A DNA stretch of 64,000 bases from an uncultured Subdoligranulum sp. (GTDB lineage: Bacteria; Bacillota; Clostridia; Oscillospirales; Ruminococcaceae). Made by a program: the position numbers and the translations under genes. Below are positions 35,171 to 43,438 of the stretch, one piece after another; within the stretch, counting starts at the first letter, position 1, and the number at the start of each line of letters is the position of its first letter. The notes beneath the pieces were generated by a model. That model was not told where the DNA came from. It ran no database searches and saw nothing but the letters and a program-made list of their open reading frames with translations. The DNA is taken from assembly GCA_945830575.1 (NCBI GenBank), contig CALZZE010000003.1:62001-126000 (forward strand). The letters are read 5' to 3'.

Positions 35171-35199
35171 ATTATAAAGCCCTTGCAGGAAATATGCAA
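35171..35199 (-). promoter_or_regulatory. Promoter of the racemase-metG operon
   Basis: On the minus strand TTGCAT (35199-35194) and TATAAT (35176-35171) are 17 bases apart. It overlaps the divergent promoter of the kinase-like gene. Confidence 0.65.
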
Positions 35200-35212
35200 G
35201 CGGTGTTACAAT
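35183..35212 (+). promoter_or_regulatory. Promoter of the kinase-like gene
   Basis: TTGCAG and TACAAT are 18 bases apart. It shares bases with the opposing racemase promoter, so the two may compete. Confidence 0.55.
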
Positions 35213-35241
35213 AAGAAAAAAGTTTTTATGGGGGAATGGCG

Positions 35242-35739
35242 ATGGAAACCATGGATTTCAACGGTGTGCCCTATACGGTGGAGCGGCTTTTGGGCCACGG
35301 CAAGGGCGGGTACAGCTATCTGGTGCGGGACGCGGCGGGGGAGTACGTGCTCAAGCAGATCCACCACGAACCCTGCGACTATTACCAGTTCGGGAACAAG
35401 CTGGCCAGCGAGCGGCAGGACTATGCCCGCCTTGTGGCGGCGGGGGTGCCGGTGCCAGAGCTGCTGGCGGTGGACGAACAGCAGGAACGCCTGCTGAAGG
35501 AATATGTGGACGGCCCCACCGTGGCACAGCTGGTGGAGCAGAACGCCCTGCCCGATGCCTGTCTCGCACAGGTGCGGGCACTGAGCGAGCAGCTGCGGGC
35601 GCAGGGAATGAACATTGACTGGTATCCCACCAACTTTATATTACAAAATGAACAATTATACTATGTGGATTATGAGTGCAACGACTACATGGACCAGTGG
35701 AGCTTTGAACGCTGGGGCGTACAATATTGGGTGAAATAA
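35242..35739 (+). CDS. Small protein-kinase-like fold protein (Bud32/RIO-like)
   Basis: This 165-residue protein has the outline of a small kinase: a glycine loop LLGHGKGGYSYLV, an invariant-type lysine in EYVLKQIHHE, LLKEYVDGPTVAQLV as the hinge, MNIDWYPTNFIL standing for the catalytic D-x4-N loop, and YYVDYECNDY in place of DFG. It is compact, like Bud32 or lipopolysaccharide-kinase relatives. No partner gene is nearby. ATG 35242 is 6 bases after GGGGGA. Activity is plausible because the lysine and both acidic sites are present; substrate unknown. Confidence 0.65.
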   Translation: METMDFNGVPYTVERLLGHGKGGYSYLVRDAAGEYVLKQIHHEPCDYYQFGNKLASERQDYARLVAAGVPVPELLAVDEQQERLLKEYVDGPTVAQLVEQNALPDACLAQVRALSEQLRAQGMNIDWYPTNFILQNEQLYYVDYECNDYMDQWSFERWGVQYWVK

Positions 35740-35741
35740 AG

Positions 35742-35770
35742 GCGGCCCCTCCGCAGGGAGGGGCCGCTTT
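35742..35770. terminator. Bidirectional terminator between the kinase-like gene and the SDR gene
   Basis: An 11-bp perfect stem GCGGCCCCTCC/GGAGGGGCCGC has a GCAG loop and short T/A tracts on both sides. Confidence 0.75.
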
Positions 35771-35782
35771 GCTGCCAGAAGC

Positions 35783-36541
35783 TTACAGGGACGCGCCGAA
35801 ATCGCTGACCAGAATCTGGCCGGTCAGCGCCTTGGCCTCATCGGAGGCGAGGAACTCGATGACATTGGCCACATCCTCGGCCATGCAGGGCTTGATCTTC
35901 AGATCGGCATGCTTGCTCATGGCGCCCATCATGCGCATGTCCAGCTGCTCCGGTTTCATGTTCATGGTCATGGGGGTGACGATGGTGCCGGGGCAGACCG
36001 CGTTGCAGCGGATGTACTTGTCAGCGCAGAGCAGGGCGGTGTGCTTGGTGATGCCGATGATGGCGCTCTTGGTGGACACGTAGGCCGCACCGCCGCCGCC
36101 GTTCACGCCGGCCACGGACGCCACGTTGACGATGGCTGCGCCCGCCTGCAGATGGGGGAGAATGGCACGGATGCACTGCATGGTGCCCACCTGATTGATG
36201 GCGATGACCTTGGCGGTCTCGACATCATCGAACTTGTCCACGGGGGCAAGGCCGGTGTCCAGCACGCCGGCGTTGTTCACCAGCACATCGATGCGGCCGA
36301 ATTTCTCCAGCGCCACCTCTGCCAGATGCTTGCAGTCCTCGTCCTTGGAAATGTCCGCGGAGACAGTGACAACGCTGCCGCCGGCCTCGGTGATCTTGGC
36401 GGCCACATCGTCCAGCGCGGCTTGACGGCGGGCACTGATGATGACGTTGGCGCCATCCTTCGCAAAGGCCATGGCGGTGGCAGCGCCAACGCCGGAGTTG
36501 CCGCCGGTGATGATCACAGTCTTATCGGTAAATTTTCCCAC
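35783..36541 (-). CDS. Short-chain dehydrogenase/reductase
   Basis: This 252-residue classical SDR has the cofactor loop TGGNSGVGAATA, the arginine of IISARR suggesting NADP(H), the structural NNAG, the catalytic Ser in NVASVAG, and Tyr/Lys in AAYVSTKSA. CNAVCPGTIVTPMT is the P-G motif. The start is GTG at 36541, 9 bases after AGGAGG (read on the minus strand), with a consensus promoter further up. The substrate cannot be inferred; no pathway partner adjoins it. Confidence 0.93.
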   Translation of the reverse strand: MGKFTDKTVIITGGNSGVGAATAMAFAKDGANVIISARRQAALDDVAAKITEAGGSVVTVSADISKDEDCKHLAEVALEKFGRIDVLVNNAGVLDTGLAPVDKFDDVETAKVIAINQVGTMQCIRAILPHLQAGAAIVNVASVAGVNGGGGAAYVSTKSAIIGITKHTALLCADKYIRCNAVCPGTIVTPMTMNMKPEQLDMRMMGAMSKHADLKIKPCMAEDVANVIEFLASDEAKALTGQILVSDFGASL

Positions 36542-36571
36542 GGGTATCAACCTCCTAACATTATTGTTAAA

Positions 36572-36600
36572 ATTATAACATATCGACGCCGTGCTGGCAA
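36572..36600 (-). promoter_or_regulatory. Promoter of the SDR gene
   Basis: On the minus strand TTGCCA (36600-36595) and TATAAT (36577-36572) are 17 bases apart. Confidence 0.75.
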
Positions 36601-36868
36601 TTCGTGATACTGACAAATACAGGGCCGCATTTTTGTGCAAAGGGGAGAAAATGCAAAGGCGCAGCCATCAAACGGTATATAATATAATAATGTAGGAACT
36701 TTGTATTGGCTCTGATTCTTCGCCTGTCGCGGGCCTGCCTGTTCGCAAAATGCGGACGATTGTCCCTGTATAGGAGAAAAAACGCGCGAAAAAAGGCACC
36801 TGTTTTTGGCATTTCTCACGAATTGTTCCCAAAATCCGACGCTGGGGGACTTTTCCTTGCCGCGGGAA
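36601..36868. other. Gene-free stretch upstream of the oligopeptide operon
   Basis: I see no supportable gene here. An A+T-rich TATATAATATAATAATG run at about 36676-36692 could hold a further -10 box, but no matching -35 is convincing. A GGAC-gatt-GTCC hairpin lies near 36755-36767. Confidence 0.4.
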
Positions 36869-36897
36869 TTGACAAATCATGCAAAATGAAGTATATT
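36869..36897 (+). promoter_or_regulatory. Promoter of the oligopeptide ABC operon
   Basis: A consensus TTGACA and TATATT are 17 bases apart, about 212 bases before the first gene, so a long leader is made. Confidence 0.8.
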
Positions 36898-36978
36898 TAT
36901 ACGAGGAATCTGTTGGCCCAGAGTCGTGCCATGGCGCGGGGCGGCGGTTTCCGTGTACCGAAGGCTGATAACCCATTG

Positions 36979-37017
36979 CGGACGATGGCGGAGGACAAAA
37001 GTCATCGTCCGTTTTTA
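36979..37017 (+). terminator. Terminator/attenuator in the leader of the oligopeptide operon
   Basis: A 9-bp perfect stem CGGACGATG (36979-36987) with CATCGTCCG (37003-37011) has a 15-base loop and is followed by TTTTTATT. No gene lies between the promoter and this hairpin, so transcription into the operon must pass it. A regulated attenuator is possible; no known aptamer was recognised in the 75-base leader before it. Confidence 0.75.
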
Positions 37018-37108
37018 TTATTGGCGCTGTCCGCCCAAGGAGCACAACCGTATCCCCCACACGGCACGGCCAAAAACAATGACCAACTGGTAAGGAGAGT
37101 GACCCAAC

Positions 37109-38020
37109 TTGACACGATATGTCATCAAGCGCGTGTTTCTGGCGTTCGTTACGGTGTTCGCACTGAGCCTCATCACCTTTTTCGCCATGAACGCCATTCC
37201 CGGCGGTCCTTTTAATAAGGAAAAAGCCTCCAGTAAAGAGGTTCAGGCCATGCTGGAGAAACGCTACAATCTGGACAAGCCTCTCGGGGAGCAGTATGTC
37301 CTGTACATGAAGGGCATCTTCCACGGTGACTGGGGCATTTCCACCAAGACCGGCCGTGACATCTGGACCACCCTTTCCAGCAGCTTCAAGGTCTCCGCCA
37401 AGCTGGGCCTCATTGCGGCCGGCGTAGCCATCGTGTGCGGGCTGGTGCTGGGCAGTATCGCGGCGCTCAACCGCAACAAGCTGCCGGACAGACTGATTAT
37501 TTTCTTCACCACACTGGCGACCTCCATGCCCTCCTTCGTGCTGGCGTCGCTGCTGCTGCTGGTATTCTGTGTCAAGCTGAAATGGGTTCCCGCATGGAGC
37601 GCCGAGAATGACAACATCATTCTGCCCATCATCGCGCTGGCGGCCTATCCCATGGCCTACATCACCCGCCTGACCAAGACCAGCATGCTGGATTCTCTCA
37701 GCCAGGACTATGTGCGCACCGCCCGCGCCAAGGGCGTGCCCAAGGTCAAGATCATCTTCAAGCACGCGCTGCGCAATGCGCTCATCCCGGTCATCACCTA
37801 TGTGGGCCCCATGATCGCCTACATCATCACAGGCTCCATGGTGGTGGAGAACATCTTCACCATCGGCGGTCTGGGCAGCAAGTTCGTCACCGGCATCACC
37901 AACCGTGACTACCCCATGATCATGGCGACCACCCTGTTCCTGGGAGCTCTGATGGTGACGGCCAACCTGATCACCGACCTTGTCTATAAAGCGGTCGACC
38001 CGCGCATTGAATTGGAATAA
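37109..38020 (+). CDS. oppB: Oligopeptide ABC transporter permease (OppB/DppB type)
   Basis: This 303-residue permease has six helices, the N-terminal RYVIKRVFLAFVTVFALSLITFF, the MNAIPGGPF motif usual for OppB/DppB, and the EAA-type loop DYVRTARAKGVPKVKIIFKHALRNALIP. It forms the membrane channel with the next gene's product. The start is TTG at 37109, 11 bases after AAGGAG. It is the first gene of oppB-C-D-F-A, behind the leader with an intrinsic terminator. Confidence 0.95.
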   Translation: MTRYVIKRVFLAFVTVFALSLITFFAMNAIPGGPFNKEKASSKEVQAMLEKRYNLDKPLGEQYVLYMKGIFHGDWGISTKTGRDIWTTLSSSFKVSAKLGLIAAGVAIVCGLVLGSIAALNRNKLPDRLIIFFTTLATSMPSFVLASLLLLVFCVKLKWVPAWSAENDNIILPIIALAAYPMAYITRLTKTSMLDSLSQDYVRTARAKGVPKVKIIFKHALRNALIPVITYVGPMIAYIITGSMVVENIFTIGGLGSKFVTGITNRDYPMIMATTLFLGALMVTANLITDLVYKAVDPRIELE

Positions 38021-38036
38021 GAAGGAGGGGACAACG

Positions 38037-39134
38037 ATGCAATATACCGAAAACGGCATGCCGAAAAAGAACCCGCTGTCCGCTCAGATCGATCTGTCCA
38101 AGTTCAGCACCGACGATTTTGCTCCGGCCACCGACGAGGAAAAAGCACAGCAGGAGGTCATGGGCGAAAGCGTGACCTTCTTCAAGGACGGCTGCCGCCG
38201 CCTTTCCAAAAACAAGCTGGCCATGGCCAGCCTCATTGTGCTGGTGCTGCTGCTCATCTCCATTCTGGTGCTGCCGGCCTTCATCCCGTACAGCTACTCC
38301 GGCATCAACACGGTGGGCGGCAAGCGCGACAAGACCGCTACCAACATGGCTCCCTTCACCTACTCCAAGATGGAGCAGCAGTATATGGAACAGACCGGCG
38401 AAAAGCTGTTCCCCCATGTCATGGGCACCGACAGTCTGGGTCGTGACTACTTTGTCCGCGTGATTTACGGCACCCGTGTGTCGCTGGCCGTCGGTTTGGT
38501 GGCCTCCATCATGGTGCTTATCATTGGCTTGCTGTACGGTTCCATCTCGGCGTGGTGCGGCGGCATCGTGGACATCATCATGATGCGTATTGTGGACATC
38601 ATCTATTCGCTGCCGGATATGCTGATGATCATTCTGTTGTCCGTGGTACTCAACGAGCGCCTTGGTGCAATCATTGACGGGGTTCCCGCCCTCAAGCTCA
38701 TCGGCTCCAACATGATTGCGCTGTTCCTTGTGTTCGGCCTGTTGTACTGGGTGGGCATGGCCCGTCTGGTGCGCGGCCAGATTCTGGGTATCAAGCAGAA
38801 CGAGTATGTGCTGGCGGCGCGCACCATCGGCACCCCCGGCGGGCGCATCCTGCGCAAACACATTCTGCCAAACTGCCTGTCCGTCATCATCATCACCACT
38901 GCATTGCAGATTCCCTCCGCTATCTTCACCGAGAGCTACCTCTCCTTCCTGGGTCTGGGCGTCAAGGCGCCCATGCCGTCCCTTGGCTCTCTGGCCAACG
39001 AGGCCCGTGAGGGCCTGACCAGCTATCCCTACAAGCTGGTGTTCCCCGCACTGGTCATCTGCATCATCGTGCTGGCCTTCAACCTGCTGGGCGATGGTCT
39101 GCGGGATGCCTTTGACCCGAAACTGAAACGCTGA
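38037..39134 (+). CDS. oppC: Oligopeptide ABC transporter permease (OppC/DppC type)
   Basis: This 365-residue permease has a hydrophilic N-terminal tail of about 65 residues, then helix LAMASLIVLVLLLISILVLPAF and a periplasm-like loop ending HVMGTDSLGRDYFVRVIYGTRVSLAVG, the classic OppC motif. The EAA loop EYVLAARTIGTPGGRILRKHILPN follows, then SYLSFLGLGVKAPMPSLGSL. ATG 38037 follows AAGGAGG. The upstream frame extends into oppB and is not used. Confidence 0.95.
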   Translation: MQYTENGMPKKNPLSAQIDLSKFSTDDFAPATDEEKAQQEVMGESVTFFKDGCRRLSKNKLAMASLIVLVLLLISILVLPAFIPYSYSGINTVGGKRDKTATNMAPFTYSKMEQQYMEQTGEKLFPHVMGTDSLGRDYFVRVIYGTRVSLAVGLVASIMVLIIGLLYGSISAWCGGIVDIIMMRIVDIIYSLPDMLMIILLSVVLNERLGAIIDGVPALKLIGSNMIALFLVFGLLYWVGMARLVRGQILGIKQNEYVLAARTIGTPGGRILRKHILPNCLSVIIITTALQIPSAIFTESYLSFLGLGVKAPMPSLGSLANEAREGLTSYPYKLVFPALVICIIVLAFNLLGDGLRDAFDPKLKR

Positions 39135-39147
39135 GGAGGGGACGACC

Positions 39148-40152
39148 ATGAGCGAAACGAAAGACTGGAAGTATATTCTGGATGTGCAGGATCTGCACAC
39201 CACCTTCTCCACCGACAAGGGCGGCGAGGTTCACGCGGTCAACGGCGTGTCCTTCCGTCTGGAACCGGGCAAAATTCTCGGCATCGTGGGGGAATCCGGC
39301 TCCGGCAAATCCGTCACCGCCTATTCCATCATGCAGATTCTGGCGGACAACGGCGGCATCACCGGAGGACAGGTTCTTTACAAAGGGGAAGATATTACAA
39401 AATGGAGTGAAAAGCAGCTGGAAAACTTCCGCGGCAAATGCTGTTCCATCATTTTTCAGGACCCCATGACCAGCCTGAACCCGGTGTTCACCATCGGCAG
39501 CCAGCTGATGGAGGCCATCACGCTGCACACCGACCGCAACAAGGAGCAGGCCAAAGCCCGCGCCGTGGAGATGCTCACGCTGGTGGGCATCAACGAGCCG
39601 GAAAAGCGTCTCAAGCAGTATCCCCACGAGCTGTCCGGCGGTATGCGTCAGCGCGTCATGATCGCCATGGCGCTGGCCTGCGAGCCTGACATCCTCATTG
39701 CCGACGAACCCACCACCGCGCTGGACGTGACCATTCAGGCGCAGATCCTCGAGCTGATGCAGGATCTGCAGAAAAAGCTGGGCATGGCTATCATCATGGT
39801 CACCCACGACTTGGGCGTCATTGCCTCCATGTGCGATGAGATCATGGTCATGTACGGCGGCCGCGTCTGTGAGCGGGGCACTGCGGACGATATTTTCTAC
39901 CGTCCCGCCCACGAGTACACCAAGGGCCTGCTGCGCTCCATCCCCTCCGCCGCCAACATGAACGAGCGGCTCATCCCCATCGGCGGCACCCCCATCAACA
40001 TGCTGGATCTGCCCAAGGGCTGCGCGTTCTGCCCCCGGTGCGATGCCGCCATGAAGATTTGCCTGCGGGAGCAGCCGGAGGAACTGCAGGTCTCCGACAC
40101 CCACCACGCCGCCTGCTGGATGAACGTGAAAAAGATGAAGGAGGCGCAGTAA
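39148..40152 (+). CDS. oppD: Oligopeptide ABC transporter ATPase (OppD/DppD type)
   Basis: This 334-residue ATPase has Walker [10 protein letters not shown]-loop [12 protein letters not shown], signature [15 protein letters not shown], Walker [15 protein letters not shown] and the H-loop VTHDLG. The C-terminal oligopeptide-transport extension holds three cysteines around GCAFCPRCD and a later CW, which in relatives ligate an iron-sulfur cluster. It lies 13 bases after oppC and 1 base before oppF. Confidence 0.95.
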   Translation: MSETKDWKYILDVQDLHTTFSTDKGGEVHAVNGVSFRLEPGKILGIVGESGSGKSVTAYSIMQILADNGGITGGQVLYKGEDITKWSEKQLENFRGKCCSIIFQDPMTSLNPVFTIGSQLMEAITLHTDRNKEQAKARAVEMLTLVGINEPEKRLKQYPHELSGGMRQRVMIAMALACEPDILIADEPTTALDVTIQAQILELMQDLQKKLGMAIIMVTHDLGVIASMCDEIMVMYGGRVCERGTADDIFYRPAHEYTKGLLRSIPSAANMNERLIPIGGTPINMLDLPKGCAFCPRCDAAMKICLREQPEELQVSDTHHAACWMNVKKMKEAQ

Positions 40153-40153
40153 C

Positions 40154-41197
40154 ATGGCAAATTCCGAGTACCTGTTAAAAGTCGAGCACCTCAAACAGTA
40201 TTTCCCCATCAAGACCGGCCTGTTCGGCACCACGCCGCTGAAGGCCGTGGATGATGTTTCCTTTGCCATCCGTCCCGGCGAAACGCTGGGTCTGGTGGGC
40301 GAGTCCGGCTGCGGCAAGACCACCGTGGGTCGCACGCTGCTCCAGCTGTACAATCCCACTGCCGGCAGAATCACTTTTGACGGCGAGGTGCTGTTTGACA
40401 GCGGCGAACAGTATGACGAGAACGGCCGCCTGAAGGTGGACGCCAACGGCAAGCCGGTGCTGGGCCCCAAGGTGAAGAAAAACATGCTGCCCTACCGCAA
40501 GCAGATGCAGATGGTGTTTCAGGACCCCTACTCCTCGCTGAACCCCCGCATGACGGTGGAGGACATCATCGGCGAGCCTCTGGACATCCACAAGCTGTGC
40601 GCCAACAAAAAGGAGCGCCGCGAGCGGGTCATGGAGCTGATGGAGACCGTCGGCCTCAACGCCGAGCACGCCATGCGCTATCCCCATGAGTTTTCCGGCG
40701 GCCAGCGTCAGCGCATCGGCATTGCCCGTGCACTGGCGGTGAACCCCAAGTTTATCGTCTGTGACGAGCCGGTCTCCGCGCTGGACGTGTCCATTCAGGC
40801 GCAGGTGGTCAACATGTTCGAGGACCTGCAGGAAAAGCTGGGCGTGGCCTATTTGTTCATCGCCCATGACCTGCTGGTGGTGCATCATATTTCCGACCGC
40901 ATCGCGGTCATGTATCTGGGCCATTTGATGGAGATGGCCACCGCCGATGAGCTGAACGCGGTGCCCATCCATCCCTACACCCAGAGCCTGCTCTCCGCCG
41001 TGCCGGTCCCCGACCCGGAGACCGCCCGCAAGAGCCAGCGTATCGTGCTGGAGGGGGATGTGCCCAGTCCCATGAACATGCCCAGCGGCTGCCCCTTCCG
41101 CACCCGCTGCCGCTACGCCACCGAGCAGTGCGCCAAGGAGATGCCGCCCCTCACCGACCGCGGCGGCGAGCATTATGTGGCCTGCTGGAACAAATAA
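40154..41197 (+). CDS. oppF: Oligopeptide ABC transporter ATPase (OppF/DppF type)
   Basis: This 347-residue ATPase has Walker [11 protein letters not shown]-loop [16 protein letters not shown], signature [15 protein letters not shown], Walker [15 protein letters not shown] and the H-loop IAHDLLVV. The C-terminal extension has [15 protein letters not shown] and a final CW. It pairs with OppD. A roughly 40-residue insert between the Walker A region and Q-loop ([18 protein letters not shown]) is longer than in E. coli OppF. The product gene order continues to the binding protein after a 219-base gap with its own promoter. Confidence 0.95.
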   Translation: MANSEYLLKVEHLKQYFPIKTGLFGTTPLKAVDDVSFAIRPGETLGLVGESGCGKTTVGRTLLQLYNPTAGRITFDGEVLFDSGEQYDENGRLKVDANGKPVLGPKVKKNMLPYRKQMQMVFQDPYSSLNPRMTVEDIIGEPLDIHKLCANKKERRERVMELMETVGLNAEHAMRYPHEFSGGQRQRIGIARALAVNPKFIVCDEPVSALDVSIQAQVVNMFEDLQEKLGVAYLFIAHDLLVVHHISDRIAVMYLGHLMEMATADELNAVPIHPYTQSLLSAVPVPDPETARKSQRIVLEGDVPSPMNMPSGCPFRTRCRYATEQCAKEMPPLTDRGGEHYVACWNK

Positions 41198-41242
41198 ACG
41201 GCTTTTCGGTTTTTCACAAAATGCCAATTTGCCATGGTAAAT

Positions 41243-41264
41243 TTTTTGTCGCAAGCGACAAAAA
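41243..41264. promoter_or_regulatory. 22-base perfect palindrome between oppF and oppA
   Basis: TTTTTGTCGC-AA-GCGACAAAAA. No T-run follows on the plus strand, so it is a weak terminator at best; it may be an operator or an mRNA 3' stabiliser. The TTTGTC/GACAAA arms also occur in the rlmB palindrome at 25657-25682. Confidence 0.5.
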
Positions 41265-41298
41265 TAGTAACTGAAAAGCTACAACCTGTCCTTCACCA

Positions 41299-41328
41299 TT
41301 GCAAAAGGGGAGGAGAGCAACGTATAAT
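41299..41328 (+). promoter_or_regulatory. Internal promoter of oppA
   Basis: TTGCAA and TATAAT are 18 bases apart. A separate promoter fits the higher level at which binding proteins are usually made. Confidence 0.65.
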
Positions 41329-41416
41329 AGGGCTATCCTGTTTTTGCGCACCGGTACAAAAATTGCGTCGGTGCGTGAAAATGATAGGCATAAAAATCTC
41401 TATGGAGGGAAAACAC

Positions 41417-43288
41417 ATGAAAAAGCTCATGGCATCGGTTCTGGCCGCTGCGATGGTGCTGTCTCTGGCTGCCTGCGGTTCCACCGCCAGCACCAGCAGC
41501 ACTGCCGCCTCTGAGGCCACTTCCGAGAGCGCTTCCGGCGAGGCCACCGGCACTTCCGCTGCAACGCTCAACACTGACACCACCACCCTGTACATCAATC
41601 TGGCTTCCGAGCCTGACTACCTGGACCCCGCCCTCAACTCCACCGTTGACGGCGCCTGCCTGGCGGTCAACTCCTTCGCCGGCCTGCTGCGCTACAACGC
41701 CGAGGGCCAGCTGGAGCCTGATGTGGCCGCCGAGATGCCTGAAGTGTCCGAGGACGGCCTGACCTACACCTTCAAGCTGAAGGAGACCAAGTGGAGCAAC
41801 GGCGAGGCTCTGACCGCCAACGATTTCGTTTACAGCTGGAACCGTGCCGCCAACCCCCTGACCGCCTCTGACTACGGCTATCTCTACAACGGCCTGATCG
41901 GCTTCAACGAGGCTCTGGCCTCCGATGACGAGGGCAACTATGTGGACGAGGCTGCCGCCACCGCCGCCATGGAAGCCAACGACATTCTGGTCGGCGTGGA
42001 GGCTGTGGACGACTACACCCTGAAGGTGCAGCTGGTCGCTCCCTGCCCCTACTTCCTGGGTCTGGCTGCCTTCCCCACCTTCTTCCCGGTGTATCAGGCT
42101 GAGGTCGAGGCCGCCAATCCCGATGGCACCAACCCCGGTGCCTGGTGCGCCGATGCCGGCTTTGTTTCCAACGGTGCCTTCACCTGCACCGAGTGGAAGC
42201 ATGACGAGAGCATGACCTACACCAAGAACGAGAACTACTGGGATGCCGCCAACGTGTCCATCGAGAAGCTGCAGTTCATGCTCAGCGCCGAGGACAACGC
42301 CATCTTCGCCGCCTACAACGCCGGCGACCTGGACTTCATCGACACCATCCCCACTGACGAGATCTCCAACCTGAACGGCATCGATCCCGAGTTCTACGTC
42401 ATCCCCAACCTGGGCACCTACTACGTTGGCTTCAACGTGAACTCCAAGATGTTCGAGGGCAAGACCCCCGAGCAGGCTGCCGCCGTCCGTAAGGCCGTCA
42501 TCCTGCTGATCGACCGCGAGTACATCGTGGAGAACATCGGCCAGGCTGGTCAGGAGCCCGCCAACACCTTCATCCCCACCGGTGTTTCCGACAGCAACGG
42601 CGGCGAGTTCCGTCAGAACACCGCCACCTACACCTACCCCGATGAGGCCAACGTTGGCTACTACTCCACCAGCATGGATGACTACGATGCCAATGTCGCC
42701 GAGGCCACCGAGCTGCTGAAGAGCGCTGGCTATGAGTTCGACGAGGACGGCACCCTGAGCGATGCTACCCCGCTGACCATCAACTATATGTTCAACACCG
42801 GCACCGGCCACCAGAAGGTCGGCGAGGCCTTCCAGCAGGATATGGCCGCTCTGGGCATTGATGTGCAGCTGTCCAGCGAGGAATGGAACGTGTTCCTGGA
42901 TGACCGTAAGGCCGGCAACTTTGACGTTGCCCGCGAAGGCTGGCTGATGGACTTCGATGATCCCATCAATATGCTGGAGATCTTCTACTCCACCTCCGGC
43001 AACAATGACATGCAGCTGGGCGTGAAGGTGGACGGCGCTATCCCCTCCTACGCTCCCCAGAACTGGGACGAGTACGATGCCATGATCGATGCCATCAAGG
43101 CTGAGACTGATCTGGCCAAGCGTGCCGACATGATGCATCAGGCTGAGGACATGCTGATGGAGACCGGTGCTGTTGTGCCCCTTTACAACTACACCGACAT
43201 CTATATGCAGAAGTCCAATGTGGAAGGTATGTACTGGAATACCTTCGGCTACAAGTACTTCATGTACTGCACCAAGACTGCCGCTTGA
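41417..43288 (+). CDS. oppA: Oligopeptide-binding lipoprotein
   Basis: This 623-residue protein has a lipoprotein signal (MKKLMASVLAAAMVLSLAAC) and a Ser/Thr-rich linker. The family-5 solute-binding domain follows: YLDPALNSTVDGACLAVNSFAGLLRY, TYTFKLKETKWSNGEALTANDFVYSWNRA, and NEYWDAAN-like KNENYWDAANVSIEKLQF. It captures peptides outside the cell for OppBCDF. ATG 41417 follows TGGAGGG. Its codon use is strongly biased toward one set (GCC, CTG, AAC, GGC), suggesting high expression. Confidence 0.95.
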   Translation: MKKLMASVLAAAMVLSLAACGSTASTSSTAASEATSESASGEATGTSAATLNTDTTTLYINLASEPDYLDPALNSTVDGACLAVNSFAGLLRYNAEGQLEPDVAAEMPEVSEDGLTYTFKLKETKWSNGEALTANDFVYSWNRAANPLTASDYGYLYNGLIGFNEALASDDEGNYVDEAAATAAMEANDILVGVEAVDDYTLKVQLVAPCPYFLGLAAFPTFFPVYQAEVEAANPDGTNPGAWCADAGFVSNGAFTCTEWKHDESMTYTKNENYWDAANVSIEKLQFMLSAEDNAIFAAYNAGDLDFIDTIPTDEISNLNGIDPEFYVIPNLGTYYVGFNVNSKMFEGKTPEQAAAVRKAVILLIDREYIVENIGQAGQEPANTFIPTGVSDSNGGEFRQNTATYTYPDEANVGYYSTSMDDYDANVAEATELLKSAGYEFDEDGTLSDATPLTINYMFNTGTGHQKVGEAFQQDMAALGIDVQLSSEEWNVFLDDRKAGNFDVAREGWLMDFDDPINMLEIFYSTSGNNDMQLGVKVDGAIPSYAPQNWDEYDAMIDAIKAETDLAKRADMMHQAEDMLMETGAVVPLYNYTDIYMQKSNVEGMYWNTFGYKYFMYCTKTAA

Positions 43289-43319
43289 TTTGCCGCGTAG
43301 TCTTGCCATAGGCTGAACC

Positions 43320-43354
43320 ACACCCCTTTCCGCTTCGGCGGGAAGGGGTGTTTT
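43320..43354 (+). terminator. Terminator after oppA
   Basis: A 13-bp stem (43321-43333 with 43338-43350, one G-T pair) has a TTCG loop and is followed by TTTT. Confidence 0.9.
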
Positions 43355-43365
43355 GCTTCTTTAGC

Positions 43366-43394
43366 TTGACAATGCTTTGTCAAACGTGTATTCT
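43366..43394 (+). promoter_or_regulatory. Promoter of the GH13 gene with a palindromic operator on the -35
   Basis: TTGACA and TATTCT are 17 bases apart. The -35 is the left arm of the perfect inverted repeat TTGACAA-tgct-TTGTCAA (43366-43383), a likely repressor site controlling the glucosidase. Confidence 0.7.
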
Positions 43395-43438
43395 GATGAC
43401 AGGACATTTGCTCACCATAGGACAAAGGAGTGTACTTC

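Noticed and set aside
36706-37215. Plus-strand open frame in the leader of the oligopeptide operon
   Set aside because: It runs through the promoter, the intrinsic terminator and the start of oppB in another frame, with no protein-like pattern.
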